This document shows, in pieces, positions 19,979 to 30,752 of a stretch of 64,000 nt of DNA. Numbering within the stretch: the stretch's first letter is position 1; the number at the start of each line of letters is the position of its first letter. Source of the stretch: an uncultured Planktomarina sp. (GTDB lineage: Bacteria > Pseudomonadota > Alphaproteobacteria > Rhodobacterales > Rhodobacteraceae). Position numbers and translations under genes: made by a program. The notes below the pieces were generated by a model. That model saw only the letters and a program-made list of their open reading frames with translations, did no database searches and was not told where the DNA came from. Location of the stretch: NCBI GenBank assembly GCA_905182325.1, contig CAJJBD010000013.1:1-64000 (forward strand), read 5' to 3'.

Positions 19979-21943
19979 ATGCACATGCTTAACGAATTAG
20001 CACACCTCGGGCTTACCATCGCACTAGCACTAGCATTGCTGGGAACAGTGATCCCATTGGTTGGAGCCCAACTGAATCGCCTATCTTGGATGCAATTGGC
20101 CCCGGTATTTTCTGTACTCCAATTTCTATTAGTGGCATTTTCTTTTAGTGTCCTTATCCAAGCTTTTATAAAGTCAGATTTTTCTTTGCGTGTGGTGCTT
20201 TTGAATTCACACACACTCAAACCTTTAATTTATAAAATTGCAGGTGTTTGGGGTAACCATGAGGGCTCGTTACTTTTATGGGTACTGATCCTGACGTTGT
20301 TTGCGGCATGCGCTGCTTGGTTTGCAAAAAACTTACCGCTAAGGTTATTGGCTAGAGTGTTGGGAGTGCAAAGCGCGATAAGTGCAACGTTTTTATCTTT
20401 TTTATTGTTTACTTCAAATCCGTTCAGCCGTGTTGATTTTCCACCATTCAACGGGCAGGGTTTAAATCCACTACTCCAGGATCCGGGCTTAGCTTTTCAT
20501 CCACCATTCTTGTATTTGGGCTATGTTGGTTTGTCGGTTACCTTTTCTTTTGCCATAGCTGCACTTCTTGAGGGAAAAGTTGACGCTGCGTGGGCGCGTT
20601 GGGTTCGTCCATGGACATTATCTGCGTGGGTTTTCTTGACAGTTGGCATTGGTTTAGGGAGTTGGTGGGCTTACTATGAATTGGGTTGGGGTGGGTTCTG
20701 GTTTTGGGATCCTGTAGAAAATGCGAGCCTAATGCCTTGGTTAATCTCGGTAGCCTTGCTGCATTCTGCTATCGTTGTAGAAAAAAGAGACGCATTAAAA
20801 GCCTGGACAATTTTGTTGGCTATCCTAGCGTTTGGCTTTTCTTTAATAGGTACCTTCATTGTCCGTTCTGGAGTGCTAACTTCCGTACATGCCTTTGCTA
20901 ACGATCCAGAGCGGGGTGTCTTCATTCTCTTAATTTTGACAATTTTTGTGGGTGGATCTTTGCTCCTATTTGCTTTTCGTGCCGGTTCAATGGAGAGCAA
21001 TGGAGTATTTTCTACGATCAGCCGGGAATCCGCTTTGGTAGTCAATAATCTTTTGTTAGTTGTCAGTTGTTTTGTTGTTTTTGTGGGCACAGTGTGGCCC
21101 TTGATTGCAGAATTGATTTCGGATCGAAAGCTCTCTGTCGGCCCGCCATTTTTTAATATAGCGTTTACTCCGCTTATTATTGGATTAGCAGTAATTTTGC
21201 CGATTGGTTCTACACTGCCGTGGAAACGTGCAACTCGTCGCCACCTTATAAAATTATGGCCGTTAATAATTCTTTGTTTTGCTTCTGTAGGTCTTATCTG
21301 GGCGATACAAACCGGTCGCTCCCTGTTGGGTCCGATAGGGATGGGTTTGGGGGTTTGGCTAATTTTGGGTGTCTTAGTTGAATTGTACCAACGAGCAGGC
21401 AAAGGACACAGCAAATTTCTTCGTATTTTGCGGTTGCCGCTTGCAGATTGGGGAAAAGCCACAGCGCATGCGGGGCTCGGTATTACAATTTGTGGGGTGG
21501 CTGGGCTGACTGCTTGGCAGGTTGAGGATATCCGCATTATGAAGGTGGGGGAAAGATTTAATATCGCTGGATTTTCTTTAGTACTAGATAGTGTTGAGAA
21601 GTTCACGGGACCAAACTATTTCACGACTATGGCGACAGTAAAGCTATTACGCGAGGATCAGCTCGTCTCAGTGCTCTATCCAGAACGTCGATATTACCCT
21701 GTTGCGGAAGTACCAACGACTGAGGCAGGTATTGATAGTGCCTTACTACGAGATGTTTATGTTGTTGTTGGTGAGGCGCAACCTGAAGGCGGATATGCAG
21801 TCCGTACATTTATAAAGCCATTGGCAAATTGGATTTGGGCTGGTGCTATTTTTATGGGATTTGGAGGGCTTTTGAGTCTTCTGGATAGAAGGTACCGAGT
21901 GGCTCACTCTATACGAAATCAACGCAAAGAAGTTGAGTTTTAA
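19979..21943 (+). CDS. ccmF: Heme lyase subunit CcmF
   Basis: Multi-span membrane protein of 654 residues of the cytochrome c heme lyase complex. The WWD-type heme-handling segment is clear: WGGFWFWDPVENASLMPW near residue 235. Many hydrophobic helices surround it and there is a periplasmic loop after residue 490. A second in-frame ATG at 19985 matches the family N-terminus slightly better (MLNELAHLG). About 195 bp of AT-rich sequence separates it from ccmE, more than usual in this cluster, so it may have its own promoter. Its stop TAA overlaps the ccmH start by one base. Confidence 0.96.
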   Translation: MHMLNELAHLGLTIALALALLGTVIPLVGAQLNRLSWMQLAPVFSVLQFLLVAFSFSVLIQAFIKSDFSLRVVLLNSHTLKPLIYKIAGVWGNHEGSLLLWVLILTLFAACAAWFAKNLPLRLLARVLGVQSAISATFLSFLLFTSNPFSRVDFPPFNGQGLNPLLQDPGLAFHPPFLYLGYVGLSVTFSFAIAALLEGKVDAAWARWVRPWTLSAWVFLTVGIGLGSWWAYYELGWGGFWFWDPVENASLMPWLISVALLHSAIVVEKRDALKAWTILLAILAFGFSLIGTFIVRSGVLTSVHAFANDPERGVFILLILTIFVGGSLLLFAFRAGSMESNGVFSTISRESALVVNNLLLVVSCFVVFVGTVWPLIAELISDRKLSVGPPFFNIAFTPLIIGLAVILPIGSTLPWKRATRRHLIKLWPLIILCFASVGLIWAIQTGRSLLGPIGMGLGVWLILGVLVELYQRAGKGHSKFLRILRLPLADWGKATAHAGLGITICGVAGLTAWQVEDIRIMKVGERFNIAGFSLVLDSVEKFTGPNYFTTMATVKLLREDQLVSVLYPERRYYPVAEVPTTEAGIDSALLRDVYVVVGEAQPEGGYAVRTFIKPLANWIWAGAIFMGFGGLLSLLDRRYRVAHSIRNQRKEVEF

Positions 21944-22392
21944 TGCGAGCAACATTGGCAATTCTTTTAGTCGTTTGGGCTGGTTTAGTTCTAGCTGTTG
22001 AACCTGACGAGATAATGACCAATATTAATTTAGAAGAGCGAGCCAGGGCCATTTCTAAGAGCCTTCGGTGCCTGCAGTGTCGAAATGAAAGCATTGATGA
22101 GTCAAACTCAGAAATAGCTAGGGATTTAAGGGTTTTGGTGCGAGCAAGATTGGCTAACGGAGACACTGACAAAGAGATCCTTGATTTTGTAGTTTCGCGT
22201 TATGGTGAGTACGTTCTGTTAACGCCTAATGGAAAGGGAATAAATTTCTTTCTTTGGTTATCTGGGCCTTTTTCATTTTTAGTTGGTGTTTCGTGTTTCT
22301 ACGTATTTCATAGAAGAGCACAACGCACTCTTGGCACACGCCCCTTGACTGCTCAGGAGCAAGAGAAAATTAACACAATATTACCATTATGA
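21943..22392 (+). CDS. ccmH: Apocytochrome c reductase/ligation subunit CcmH (CcmL type)
   Basis: A 149-residue periplasmic thioredoxin-like-pathway protein with an N-terminal signal sequence, the heme-ligation motif LRCLQCRNESI near residue 43 and a C-terminal membrane anchor (SGPFSFLVGVSCFYVF). It reduces the CXXCH cysteines of apocytochrome c before heme attachment together with CcmF. The start overlaps the ccmF stop by one base (TAATG). It corresponds to the short CcmH/CcmL form; the TPR-containing CcmI is not in the window. Confidence 0.95.
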   Translation: MRATLAILLVVWAGLVLAVEPDEIMTNINLEERARAISKSLRCLQCRNESIDESNSEIARDLRVLVRARLANGDTDKEILDFVVSRYGEYVLLTPNGKGINFFLWLSGPFSFLVGVSCFYVFHRRAQRTLGTRPLTAQEQEKINTILPL

Positions 22393-22457
22393 CGTTAAGT
22401 TTTGATTTATACGGCCTGAAGGTTCTGAAAGGTTAGGATTATAAAAAAGGGGCAGTT

Positions 22458-23234
22458 ATGTTTTATAATACTATTTCTTGTGTCACCAAAAATAATGTTG
22501 CGGTCGTTACACTTAACCGACCAGAAGTTATGAATGCCCTCAACACGCAAATGCGTGCAGAAATAACTCATGCATTTCGTGAAAGTGGAAAATCCGCGCG
22601 GGCGGTGGTTCTAACTGGTTCAGGACGTGCTTTTTGTTCAGGTCAAGACCTTGGTGATGATGCTAATCCAGTAGATATAGACTTAGAGCAAACGCTAATA
22701 GACGAATATTTGCCGATGCTGGAGTCAATTAGTAAGTGCCCTGTTCCTACGATTTCGGCTGTTAACGGCGCAGCTGCTGGTGCTGGCGCTAATCTAGCTC
22801 TGGCTGCTGACATTGTTATTGGATCTGAATCAGCATATTTCATGCAAGCTTTTACCCGAATTGGCTTAATTCCAGATGCTGGTGGAACTTATTTTTTGCC
22901 GCGGCAAATGGGTCAAGCTAAATCTATGGGTGCCGCCTTATTTGCTGAGAAAATTTATTCTCGCCAAGCAAGTGATTGGGGTATGATTTGGGAATCCGTT
23001 AAAGATGAGGAATTCGAAGCCCATTGGCAGTCTAGAGCTGCGCATTTAGCGGCTGGTCCGACAATTTCGTACCAGTACGCGAAAACAGCAATCCGCGAAA
23101 GCTTTGAGCATAATGAGTTGGATCAATTTGAAATTGAAGCACGTTTTCAAGGTGAATGTGGGAGGACCAGGGATTTTAAAGAGGGAGTAGCGGCTTTTCT
23201 TGACAAACGCATACCAAAATTTGAAGGACGTTGA
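22458..23234 (+). CDS. Enoyl-CoA hydratase/isomerase family protein (PaaG-like)
   Basis: Crotonase-fold protein of 258 residues. The oxyanion-hole elements are SGRAFCSGQDLGDD near residue 57 and AVNGAAAGAGANLALAADI near residue 98, followed by TRIGLIPDAGGTYFLPR. The Asp in IPDAGG is at the position used by PaaG-type isomerases, whereas classic hydratases have Glu. The closest fit is 2-(1,2-epoxy-1,2-dihydrophenyl)acetyl-CoA isomerase or a related enzyme, but no paa genes are nearby and the substrate is unproven. It lies downstream of ccmH with a 65-bp gap and AAAAAGGGG before the ATG. Confidence 0.85.
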   Translation: MFYNTISCVTKNNVAVVTLNRPEVMNALNTQMRAEITHAFRESGKSARAVVLTGSGRAFCSGQDLGDDANPVDIDLEQTLIDEYLPMLESISKCPVPTISAVNGAAAGAGANLALAADIVIGSESAYFMQAFTRIGLIPDAGGTYFLPRQMGQAKSMGAALFAEKIYSRQASDWGMIWESVKDEEFEAHWQSRAAHLAAGPTISYQYAKTAIRESFEHNELDQFEIEARFQGECGRTRDFKEGVAAFLDKRIPKFEGR

Positions 23235-23293
23235 AAAACACACCTAATTTTCATTATATATCAAGTACTTTTTAAAGTCAGACTTTATGTAAA

Positions 23294-24592
23294 CTAGCGG
23301 TTTTCTATGTCCACATAATTTCGCAATGTTTGGCCACAATAGAGTTGGCGAGGTCTCCCAATTTTCATGGCTGGGTCTGATATCATTTCTTTCCACTGAG
23401 AAATCCAGCCAACCGTTCGTGATAGAGCAAAGATTGGTGTGAACATGGACATAGGAAAGCCTATCGCTTCCAATATTATTCCTGAGTAGAAATCAACATT
23501 TGGAAATAGTTTTTTTTCTGCAAAATAGGGATCTAGCAAGGCTGCTGCTTCTAACTCTTTTGCGACTTTTAAAATAGGGTTATTCTCTACACCTAATAGT
23601 TCGAGAACTTCATCCGCCGATTCTTTTAATACTTTTGCTCGTGGGTCAGTATTTTTATAGACGCGATGACCAAATCCCATGAGACGAAATGGATCATTCT
23701 TATCTTTTGCTCTTGCAATAAATCCAGGGATTCTATCTGCAGTTCCAATTTCATTAAGCATTTGCAAACATGCCTGATTTGCACCCCCATGCGCTGGTCC
23801 CCAAAGACACGCTATTCCTGCGGCAATACAGGCAAATGGGTTTGCGCCAGATGATGATGCGAGCCGTACGGTAGAAGTTGAAGCATTCTGTTCGTGATCT
23901 GCGTGAAGTGTAAATACTCTATCCATAGCTCTAGATAATATCGGATTCACGAGGTAATCTTGCGTTGGAACTGCAAAACACATGCTAAGAAAGTTTGCTG
24001 AGTAGTCCAAATCGTTTCGTGGGTATATGAACGGTTGGCCAACGGTGTACTTATATGCCATTGCAGCAATAGTTGGCATCTTAGCAATTAATCGGATTGA
24101 CGCGACTTCCCGCTGATGTGGATCGTTTATGTCCGTTGAATCGTGATAAAAAGCTGACATTGCCCCAACAACTCCAGTCATGATTGCCATTGGATGCGCA
24201 TCTCGACGAAAACCACGAAACAAATTAACCATTTGTTCGTGAATCATTGTGTGATTTGTTACTAAAGTTTCAAAACTTTCCAGTTCACTTCCAGAGGGAA
24301 GATGTCCGTACAGTAACAAAAAACAGACTTCCAGATAATGACTTTTTGCTGCTAGTTGATCTATTGGGTATCCTCGATGCAGCAGTTCACCAGCGGCTCC
24401 ATCAATATAGGTTATTGATGAATCACAGGCAGCTGTTGAAGTGAAGCCTGGATCATAAGTAAATACATTTGCTTCTGCGTACAGTTTCCTAATGTCTAGG
24501 ACGTCTGGTCCGACAGTTGGTGACATGATGGGCAAATCATAAGTTTTCCCATTCAATGTAAGATGTGCAACGCTGGATGTTTCTTTTTTCAT
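23294..24592 (-). CDS. gltA: Citrate synthase
   Basis: Type II (hexameric, Gram-negative) citrate synthase of 432 residues, catalysing condensation of acetyl-CoA and oxaloacetate. Catalytic residues are visible in the usual places: [12 protein letters not shown] near residue 268, [14 protein letters not shown] with the second histidine near residue 305, and NVDFYSGI with the aspartate near residue 364. The N-terminal domain contains [16 protein letters not shown], typical of the NADH-regulated group. It faces the enoyl-CoA hydratase gene tail to tail across about 60 bp. Confidence 0.97.
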   Translation of the reverse strand: MKKETSSVAHLTLNGKTYDLPIMSPTVGPDVLDIRKLYAEANVFTYDPGFTSTAACDSSITYIDGAAGELLHRGYPIDQLAAKSHYLEVCFLLLYGHLPSGSELESFETLVTNHTMIHEQMVNLFRGFRRDAHPMAIMTGVVGAMSAFYHDSTDINDPHQREVASIRLIAKMPTIAAMAYKYTVGQPFIYPRNDLDYSANFLSMCFAVPTQDYLVNPILSRAMDRVFTLHADHEQNASTSTVRLASSSGANPFACIAAGIACLWGPAHGGANQACLQMLNEIGTADRIPGFIARAKDKNDPFRLMGFGHRVYKNTDPRAKVLKESADEVLELLGVENNPILKVAKELEAAALLDPYFAEKKLFPNVDFYSGIILEAIGFPMSMFTPIFALSRTVGWISQWKEMISDPAMKIGRPRQLYCGQTLRNYVDIENR

Positions 24593-24624
24593 TTATAATT
24601 CTCATCATTCCTAAAAACTAGTAT

Positions 24625-26040
24625 CTATATACGGGCTAACAAGCTCGTATCTTTCAGCCTAGCGATGGTTTCATCACGGCCTAATACCAACATCATATCA
24701 AATATACTCGGTGAGACTGCTCGTCCCGAAAGAGCTGCCCTTAAGGGCCCCACAAGTTTGCCCAGCTTCATATCGCGGGACTGCACAAGGACTTCTACTA
24801 ATTTTTCCAAAGAAGGCCTATGCCAAGTAACACTTTGTAACTGTCGCGTCAATTCTTGTAGCATATCGGCATCAAGTAAGATGATGTTTTGTTTTGCATT
24901 TTCATCCAGCAAGATTGGACGTTTATTTAACAAAAAAGTTGATTTCTCATACACTTCTGTCAATGTTTTTGCGTTCTGTTTTACGCAATAAGCTCCAGAT
25001 AAAAATAAAACTTTCTGAGCTTTTGTTAGCTCAGCGCTGTTAGAAGCCTTTAGGTAGTCTTCTAACTCTGTCAATAAATTGGTGTCTGTAGTTTGTGCAA
25101 TATGTTGGCCTGAAATATTTGCTAGTTTTTTGAAATCAAAACGTGATGGGGATCGGCCAATATGCTCCAAATCAAACCAATTTTTTGCATCTTCATCACT
25201 AAAGAATTCAGAATTTCCATGGCTCCAACCAAGACGTGTCAGGTAGTTACGCATTCCAGCAGCAGAATATCCGTATAACTGGTATTCATCTACTCCCGTA
25301 GCTCCATGACGTTTAGACATTTTTTTACCGTCTGGACCGTGTATTAAAGGGATATGTGCATAAGTTGGCAATTCCCAGCTCATTGCATTATAAATTTGAA
25401 TTTGCCGTGCTGCGTTATTAAGGTGGTCATCACCCCGAATTATGTGTGTGACGCCCATGTCATGATCATCTACCACTACTGCGAGCATGTAAACGGGACT
25501 GCCATCAGATCTCAGAATTATCATGTCATCAATCTGAGAGTTATTAATAGTAACATCCCCTTGAACACGATCTTTTATAATTGTTTCGCCGTCACGTGGT
25601 GCCTTCAATCTAATTGTAAATGGTGCATTCGGATGATTTTTTTCAGAGGCCTCTCTCCAAGGGGACAGGAACATTGATGAACTTTTTTCAGATTTGGCTT
25701 GTTTACGAAATTCTGATATTTCTTCTTGTGTACTAAAGCATTTATAGGCGTAGCCTGTGGCCAACATTGCAAGAGCTACTTCTTTGTGGCGTTTGGCGTT
25801 GGCTGCTTGACTTATTGGCAAGCCATCATAATCTAGTCCGAGCCATGCCATACCTTGATAGATGGCTTGTGTTGATAATTCGGTAGAACGTTCTCTGTCA
25901 GTATCTTCGACACGTAATAAAAACATTCCGCCATGTCTGCGAGCATAAAGCCAATTAAACAATGCAGTGCGTGCAGATCCAATGTGTAGTGGGCCAGTAG
26001 GTGAGGGCGCAAAACGTGTGACTACTGTTGGCCTAGACAT
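24625..26040 (-). CDS. gltX: Glutamyl-tRNA synthetase
   Basis: Class I aminoacyl-tRNA synthetase of 471 residues. [20 protein letters not shown] contains the HIGH-like HIGS signature near residue 18, and [11 protein letters not shown] near residue 244 is the KMSKS loop. The C-terminal helical domain binds the anticodon. Alphaproteobacteria often have two gltX copies, and this one could be discriminating or non-discriminating; the sequence alone does not decide. It lies just upstream of gltA on the same strand. In many relatives a comEC gene sits between gltX and lexA; it is absent here. Confidence 0.96.
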   Translation of the reverse strand: MSRPTVVTRFAPSPTGPLHIGSARTALFNWLYARRHGGMFLLRVEDTDRERSTELSTQAIYQGMAWLGLDYDGLPISQAANAKRHKEVALAMLATGYAYKCFSTQEEISEFRKQAKSEKSSSMFLSPWREASEKNHPNAPFTIRLKAPRDGETIIKDRVQGDVTINNSQIDDMIILRSDGSPVYMLAVVVDDHDMGVTHIIRGDDHLNNAARQIQIYNAMSWELPTYAHIPLIHGPDGKKMSKRHGATGVDEYQLYGYSAAGMRNYLTRLGWSHGNSEFFSDEDAKNWFDLEHIGRSPSRFDFKKLANISGQHIAQTTDTNLLTELEDYLKASNSAELTKAQKVLFLSGAYCVKQNAKTLTEVYEKSTFLLNKRPILLDENAKQNIILLDADMLQELTRQLQSVTWHRPSLEKLVEVLVQSRDMKLGKLVGPLRAALSGRAVSPSIFDMMLVLGRDETIARLKDTSLLARI

Positions 26041-26173
26041 TTAGGTAAATCTTTCACTGGCAAGGTTATATAGAATAAATGACTGTTAATGCTCAACTTG
26101 CCAGAGGACAAGTACGAGAAGTTATCTACTAAACTTAATCTCTTTGCTGCTTTTAACTAAATCAAGTTGCCAC

Positions 26174-26866
26174 TTAATATGTCCGAATGAGGCCAACGAG
26201 TTTCCCTTGAACTTTTATTTGGGTGTCGCTGAAGACCCGTGTCTCATATGCAGGATTAGATGCCTCAAGCGCGATTGAGCTACCTTTTCGACGAAAACGC
26301 TTTAACGTTGCCTCCTGATTTTCAACCAATGCAACAACTATGTCGCCATTTTCGGCAGTATTGGTTTCCTTAATTATAACAACATCGCCATCGTTTATTC
26401 CAGCATCGATCATAGAGTCGCCTTTCACTTCAAGCGCATAATGCCGACCTTGCCCGCTAACCATATTACCTGGAACAGTTATGTCATAGGTATAGTCCTC
26501 AATGGCAGAAATTGGCACCCCGGCAGCAATACGCCCCATCATAGGCACGGAGTTTACATTGTGACTGTCAATATTAATTGCACCAATTGGACGGGATGGA
26601 CGAGAACCTTCAAATAACTTTGGGCTAAAGTTATTTGATACCGTTGTCTGCGTGCCTGGCATCTTTGTAACCTCAATAGCGCGTGCGCGATGTGCGAGCC
26701 GTCGAATAAAACCACGTTCTTCAAGCGCTGTAATCAACCGATGAATTCCAGACTTTGAGCGCAGATCAAGTGCCTCTTTCATTTCGTCAAAAGATGGAGA
26801 GATCCCATTTTTCTGAGTGCGCTTATAAATAAACTCAAGCAGTTGAAGTTGTTTTTGTGTCAGCAT
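26174..26866 (-). CDS. lexA: SOS repressor LexA
   Basis: Self-cleaving SOS repressor of about 230 residues. The ATG at 26866 ([13 protein letters not shown]) is preferred over one eight codons upstream because AAAAGGG lies seven bases before it. Residues 1-65 form the winged helix. The cleavage site Ala-Gly is in [11 protein letters not shown] near residue 110; the catalytic serine is in [14 protein letters not shown] and the lysine in NQEATLKRF. All elements for RecA-stimulated autolysis are present. A perfect SOS box lies 45 bp upstream of the start, indicating autoregulation. Confidence 0.96.
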   Translation of the reverse strand: MLTQKQLQLLEFIYKRTQKNGISPSFDEMKEALDLRSKSGIHRLITALEERGFIRRLAHRARAIEVTKMPGTQTTVSNNFSPKLFEGSRPSRPIGAINIDSHNVNSVPMMGRIAAGVPISAIEDYTYDITVPGNMVSGQGRHYALEVKGDSMIDAGINDGDVVIIKETNTAENGDIVVALVENQEATLKRFRRKGSSIALEASNPAYETRVFSDTQIKVQGKLVGLIRTY

Positions 26867-26911
26867 TCCTGATCCCTTTTGCAACAACATAGTAATGAAT
26901 GTTTTTGTTAT

Positions 26912-26926
26912 GTTCTATTCATGTTC
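26912..26926 (-). promoter_or_regulatory. LexA-binding SOS box (GTTC-N7-GTTC)
   Basis: GTTCTATTCATGTTC matches exactly the alphaproteobacterial SOS operator, a direct repeat of GTTC with seven-base spacing. It is in the 88-bp gap between moeA and lexA, about 45 bp upstream of the chosen lexA start. LexA is expected to bind here and repress its own transcription. Confidence 0.9.
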
Positions 26927-26954
26927 TCGCTTTGTGTCAACCATGGTAAGTATA

Positions 26955-28130
26955 TCAGAGGGGAATGTATTCAATATTTGAGCCTTTTTGTAATGGCTCA
27001 GCATTCTTTGGGCGCACTGCAAGTGCATCTGAAGTGGCTAAAATGCTTAGTAGGGAGCTGTCCTGTTGGTCTTCAATGAAAACTACGCCATTTTTAACTT
27101 TGGCCCGCATATAGTGCTCACGAGAACCGTTATGAGGAAGGTTATGACCTATTGGTCCAGTTTTTCGTAACCTTGGGCTGGCTGGTAATCCAAGCATCTT
27201 TTGAATTAGTGGTATTAGGAAAACTTCCCCACAAACCATAGCGGAAACTGGGTTCCCAGGTAACCCAATTATTGGAATACCTTTTAAAAAACCAGCCATA
27301 AGTGGTTTTCCAGGACGCATTGCAACCTTATAAAAGGATTGTGTCATACCAAAATTTGATGCAGCTTGTGAAACTAAATCATAGTCACCCACGGATGCAC
27401 CACCGACTGTAACTACTGTATCGGCGGCTCCTATTAGCGAAAAAACTTGTTCCAAGGATGTTAAACGATCTCTTGCAATCGGTAATAACCGCGGGCTAGC
27501 ACCTGCGGCCTTCAACATTGCGGCGAGCCCATAAGTGTTTGATGCGATAATTTGATTTTCATTTGGCTGTTCACCAGGCTGTACAAGTTCATCGCCAGTT
27601 CCAATAATTACAATTTCTGGTTTTTTTGTAACCCAAGGCATAGGCGAATTCATTGCGGCCATCAGCGCTATATCGCGTGGTGTTAAATGGCGCGGTGAGT
27701 TTAATGTAGACCCAGAAGTGAAATCAGATCCAGCTAGTCGTACATATTTCTTCAAATTTGGTTGTTGACAAAGAGTGATGCTATGATTTTTTAGTTCTAC
27801 ATTTTCTTGAATAATAACTTGATTGGTCCCTTTAGGCATTGGCGCGCCAGTGAAAATACGTGTGGCTTCGCCAGAAGTAACATTCTCACCAAAACGATGT
27901 CCGGCGCCAGCTTCGCCTATGACTGTCCATTTTTTAATCCCTTTATCTAAATCTTCTCCACATATCGCATAGCCATCCATTGCTGACGCAGAAAACGGTG
28001 GTTGATCGCGGTTCGCAATTATTGATCTCGCTAGAATGCGTCCGCTCGCGTCTTTCAGGCTTACTTGCTCAGCTTCCAGCTGTTTTGCTAATTCAAAAAT
28101 ATGCTCTAAAGCTTTGTTTACACTTATCAT
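26955..28130 (-). CDS. moeA: Molybdopterin molybdenumtransferase MoeA
   Basis: Inserts molybdate into adenylated molybdopterin during molybdenum cofactor synthesis. From the ATG at 28130 the protein has 391 residues ([11 protein letters not shown]). This start shares ATGA with the moaC stop; the longer frame would need a TTG inside moaC. Domain I is recognisable by [14 protein letters not shown] near residue 40, the MoCF-binding domain by [15 protein letters not shown] near residue 235, and the C-terminal domain IV by the beta-rich tail. It is co-transcribed with moaC and the trp genes. Confidence 0.95.
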   Translation of the reverse strand: MISVNKALEHIFELAKQLEAEQVSLKDASGRILARSIIANRDQPPFSASAMDGYAICGEDLDKGIKKWTVIGEAGAGHRFGENVTSGEATRIFTGAPMPKGTNQVIIQENVELKNHSITLCQQPNLKKYVRLAGSDFTSGSTLNSPRHLTPRDIALMAAMNSPMPWVTKKPEIVIIGTGDELVQPGEQPNENQIIASNTYGLAAMLKAAGASPRLLPIARDRLTSLEQVFSLIGAADTVVTVGGASVGDYDLVSQAASNFGMTQSFYKVAMRPGKPLMAGFLKGIPIIGLPGNPVSAMVCGEVFLIPLIQKMLGLPASPRLRKTGPIGHNLPHNGSREHYMRAKVKNGVVFIEDQQDSSLLSILATSDALAVRPKNAEPLQKGSNIEYIPL

Positions 28131-28609
28131 TTTGGAGGACGTTTCCAAGTGCCAGATTTTCCACCTTGTTTTTCATCAAGTTTAATGGCCGAAATGGTAA
28201 TGAACTTGTCAACAGATTTTAACATATCATAGAGAGTCAAGGCAGCGATAGACACGGCTGTAAGTGCCTCCATTTCAACACCAGTTGGTCCGGTAGTCTT
28301 AACAGTAGCCGTAATCAAAACCAGGTTTCTATCCTTGTCAGGTTCTAATTCGACCTTAGCCTTGCTGATTGGCAATGGATGACAGAGTGGAATGAGTTCT
28401 GAAGTTTTCTTTGTGGCCATGATCCCGGCTATCCGGGCTACAGCCAAAGCATCTCCTTTTTTAACGTTGCCTTCAAGTAGTGCAGCCATTGAACTGTCGC
28501 TCAGTTGGACTGATCCGACAGCCCTTGCCATTCTAATAGTTTCTGGCTTGCCAGACACATCCACCATATGTGCTTGGCCGTTATCATCCAGATGCGTAAG
28601 TTTACTCAT
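28127..28609 (-). CDS. moaC: Cyclic pyranopterin monophosphate synthase MoaC
   Basis: Molybdenum cofactor synthesis step 1B, forming cyclic pyranopterin monophosphate. The 160-residue length is typical. The conserved [12 protein letters not shown] near residue 72 and the [23 protein letters not shown] stretch (split here as [12 protein letters not shown] and YDMLKSVDK) hold the catalytic lysine and metal-site residues. Its ATG follows the trpC stop directly (TAAATG) and its stop overlaps moeA. This trp-moa-moe-lexA order is characteristic of Rhodobacterales. Confidence 0.97.
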   Translation of the reverse strand: MSKLTHLDDNGQAHMVDVSGKPETIRMARAVGSVQLSDSSMAALLEGNVKKGDALAVARIAGIMATKKTSELIPLCHPLPISKAKVELEPDKDRNLVLITATVKTTGPTGVEMEALTAVSIAALTLYDMLKSVDKFITISAIKLDEKQGGKSGTWKRPPK

Positions 28610-29422
28610 TTATAACCTGCTAATGTTGGATTGTTGGGATAATAACTCCCGCGTAGCGTCAGCAACATCTTCAGTACGCATTAAGCTTTCACCAACAAGA
28701 AATGCTTTAGCACCGTATGCTGATAACTCAGTAAGGTCTTTTGAGCCATAAATTCCACTTTCAGATACAATAATTTTGTCTTTTGGTACGTGCTGTGCCA
28801 GCTCACGGGTTATATTTAAATCGACGTCAAAAGTCTTTAGGTTTCGATTATTTATGCCGAGTAGTGGGGATGTAAGATTTAAACCACGCTCAAGTTCATC
28901 AGCATTATGTATTTCAACCAATACGTCCATGTTCCACTCCGAAGCGGCCGCTTCCAGCTCTTTTGCTTGCGTATCCGACACTGAGGCCATGATTATTAAT
29001 ATACAATCAGCCCCCAAGGCTCGAGATTCAGCTACCTGATAAGTATCGAACATGAAGTCTTTACGGAGTATTGGAATTTTAGTTACGGCCCTAGCATCAC
29101 TTAAAAAATGGTCTTGTCCCTGAAATGATGGGGTATCAGTTAAAACTGATAAACATGTCGCTCCACCTCTTTCGTATGCAGCCGCCAAGATTGGTGGATT
29201 AAAATCAGCTCGGATTAGTCCTTTTGAGGGTGACGCTTTTTTTATTTCTGCAATAAGTGCAAAACCAGTTTCAATTGCCACTGCAATGTTATGTGCAAAC
29301 CCACGAACAGGTTCAGCAGTGCGCGCAAGCACCTCCACTTGGTGCAGTGGGTGGGTTAATTTGCGAGCGGCAATCTCATCTAGTTTATAAGATTTAATTG
29401 AATTAAGAATTGTTTCTGTCAT
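28610..29422 (-). CDS. trpC: Indole-3-glycerol phosphate synthase
   Basis: Tryptophan synthesis, converting CdRP to indole-3-glycerol phosphate. It is a TIM barrel of 270 residues with family signatures [21 protein letters not shown] near residue 53 (catalytic lysine), [14 protein letters not shown] near residue 113, [15 protein letters not shown] near residue 180 and IIVSESGI. It is monofunctional, not fused to TrpF. It lies between trpD (16-bp gap) and moaC, all on the minus strand. Confidence 0.97.
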   Translation of the reverse strand: MTETILNSIKSYKLDEIAARKLTHPLHQVEVLARTAEPVRGFAHNIAVAIETGFALIAEIKKASPSKGLIRADFNPPILAAAYERGGATCLSVLTDTPSFQGQDHFLSDARAVTKIPILRKDFMFDTYQVAESRALGADCILIIMASVSDTQAKELEAAASEWNMDVLVEIHNADELERGLNLTSPLLGINNRNLKTFDVDLNITRELAQHVPKDKIIVSESGIYGSKDLTELSAYGAKAFLVGESLMRTEDVADATRELLSQQSNISRL

Positions 29423-29438
29423 TTATTATTTCCAATAA

Positions 29439-30455
29439 TCACTTCTTGTTGGTGAGTTTGGCCAATGCCTCTAATTTTCTTTTGGCGGCTCCGCTATCTA
29501 TGGACACTACTGCGCGCTCAACGCCATCTCGGAGATTATCTACTTTACCTGCAATTTGTAGCGCAGCTGCCGCATTTAGTAGTACAGCGTCGCGGTATGC
29601 TGTAGCTTGGCCATCTAGCAACGCCTTGAAAGCCTTGCCATTTTCGGCTGGTGTCCCGCCAATTATTGATGCGAATGGGTGTACCGGAAGGCCTGCTTCT
29701 TCGGGATGAACTTCGCGGTCATAAACTTTTCCATTTTCAAGCACAGCTACAGCACTAAGACCGGTAATTGTGAGCTCATCCGTACCATCTGACCCGTGAA
29801 CTAGCCATGCAGAATCTGAACCTAAAGCTCGCAAAGTCTCTGCCATAGGGCGTATAAGATCAATAGAAAATACACCTGTTAATTGGCGTTTTACGCCTGC
29901 TGGATTGGTCAGTGGGCCTAGGATATTAAAAATTGTCCGTGTTCCTAACTCGGCTCTAGTTGGCATCACGTGTGCTATTGCAGGATGGTGCATTGGCGCC
30001 ATCATGAAGGCTATTCCAACGGTGGCGAGCGCCTTTTCGACTACCTCAACACCAACTGATACGTTTACACCCATCTGACTGAGTGCATCAGCGGCACCAG
30101 ATTTAGAACTTAAATTACGATTGCCGTGTTTTGCAACTGTTACACCTGCTCCAGCGACCACAAACGCTGTTGCCGTTGAGATATTTAAAGTCCCTTTTCC
30201 ATCACCACCTGTGCCAACAATATCCATTGCGTCTGCAGGAGCTGATACAGAATTGCATTTTTCTCGCATCACAACCGAAGCCGCTGTGTACTCTTCTACT
30301 GTTTCTCCGCGAGTACGGAGTGCCATTAAAAAACCACCGATTTGACTAGCCGTTGCCTCGCCATTGAACAAAACTTGAAATGCAGTAATCGCTTCAGATT
30401 TGGATAAAGGCCCGTCTGCAGCCTTCCCAATTAGTGGTTGAAGTGATGAAATCAT
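29439..30455 (-). CDS. trpD: Anthranilate phosphoribosyltransferase
   Basis: Transfers phosphoribose from PRPP to anthranilate. The 338-residue protein has the phosphate-binding glycine loop [15 protein letters not shown] near residue 80, [15 protein letters not shown] near residue 109 and [14 protein letters not shown] near residue 168. It is the first recognisable gene of the trpD-trpC-moaC-moeA-lexA run. In most relatives trpG lies immediately upstream; here that position is occupied by the accessory region, so trpG must be elsewhere. Confidence 0.97.
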   Translation of the reverse strand: MISSLQPLIGKAADGPLSKSEAITAFQVLFNGEATASQIGGFLMALRTRGETVEEYTAASVVMREKCNSVSAPADAMDIVGTGGDGKGTLNISTATAFVVAGAGVTVAKHGNRNLSSKSGAADALSQMGVNVSVGVEVVEKALATVGIAFMMAPMHHPAIAHVMPTRAELGTRTIFNILGPLTNPAGVKRQLTGVFSIDLIRPMAETLRALGSDSAWLVHGSDGTDELTITGLSAVAVLENGKVYDREVHPEEAGLPVHPFASIIGGTPAENGKAFKALLDGQATAYRDAVLLNAAAALQIAGKVDNLRDGVERAVVSIDSGAAKRKLEALAKLTNKK

Positions 30456-30539
30456 TCTGAGCCCTCGGCTGAACTAAAAAAGCTTAATAGCAACTTTTCT
30501 CCATATTCTGGTAATATGTTTTCTAGCAAAACATTGTGT

Positions 30540-30668
30540 ATGAAATTACATTACCTTGCGCTTTTCTGTCTATTAATTTTACAGTTGCTCAGGGAACGAG
30601 ATCACCGTCAAGAGCAACTGGTTGATTTGGAGACTGGATTACTAGTTGATATCACGAATGTGAGTTAG
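30540..30668 (+). CDS. Possible 42-residue small membrane or exported protein
   Basis: A short open frame in the gap upstream of trpD, on the opposite strand. The N-terminus is basic and then hydrophobic (MKLHYLALFCLLILQLL), followed by a charged tail, as in a single-span small protein or a cleaved leader. No strong ribosome-binding site precedes it and I do not recognise a family. It may be a real small gene, a remnant or chance. Confidence 0.2.
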   Translation: MKLHYLALFCLLILQLLRERDHRQEQLVDLETGLLVDITNVS

Positions 30669-30752
30669 TGGGTTAAATTAGTTTTTAAACAAATCTTGTT
30701 ATAGTAGATTAGTAAAATTTTAATTTCTTCTGGGGTCAGAGTATTTTTCTAG

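Noticed and set aside
20674-21606. 310-codon open frame antisense to ccmF
   Set aside because: It lies wholly opposite the well-supported ccmF gene and has shadow-like composition rich in Pro, Lys and Thr with no domain.
23265-23285. Small dyad TAAAGTCAGACTTTA between the enoyl-CoA hydratase and gltA genes as a terminator
   Set aside because: Stem of six A/T-rich pairs with no T-tract; too weak to support.
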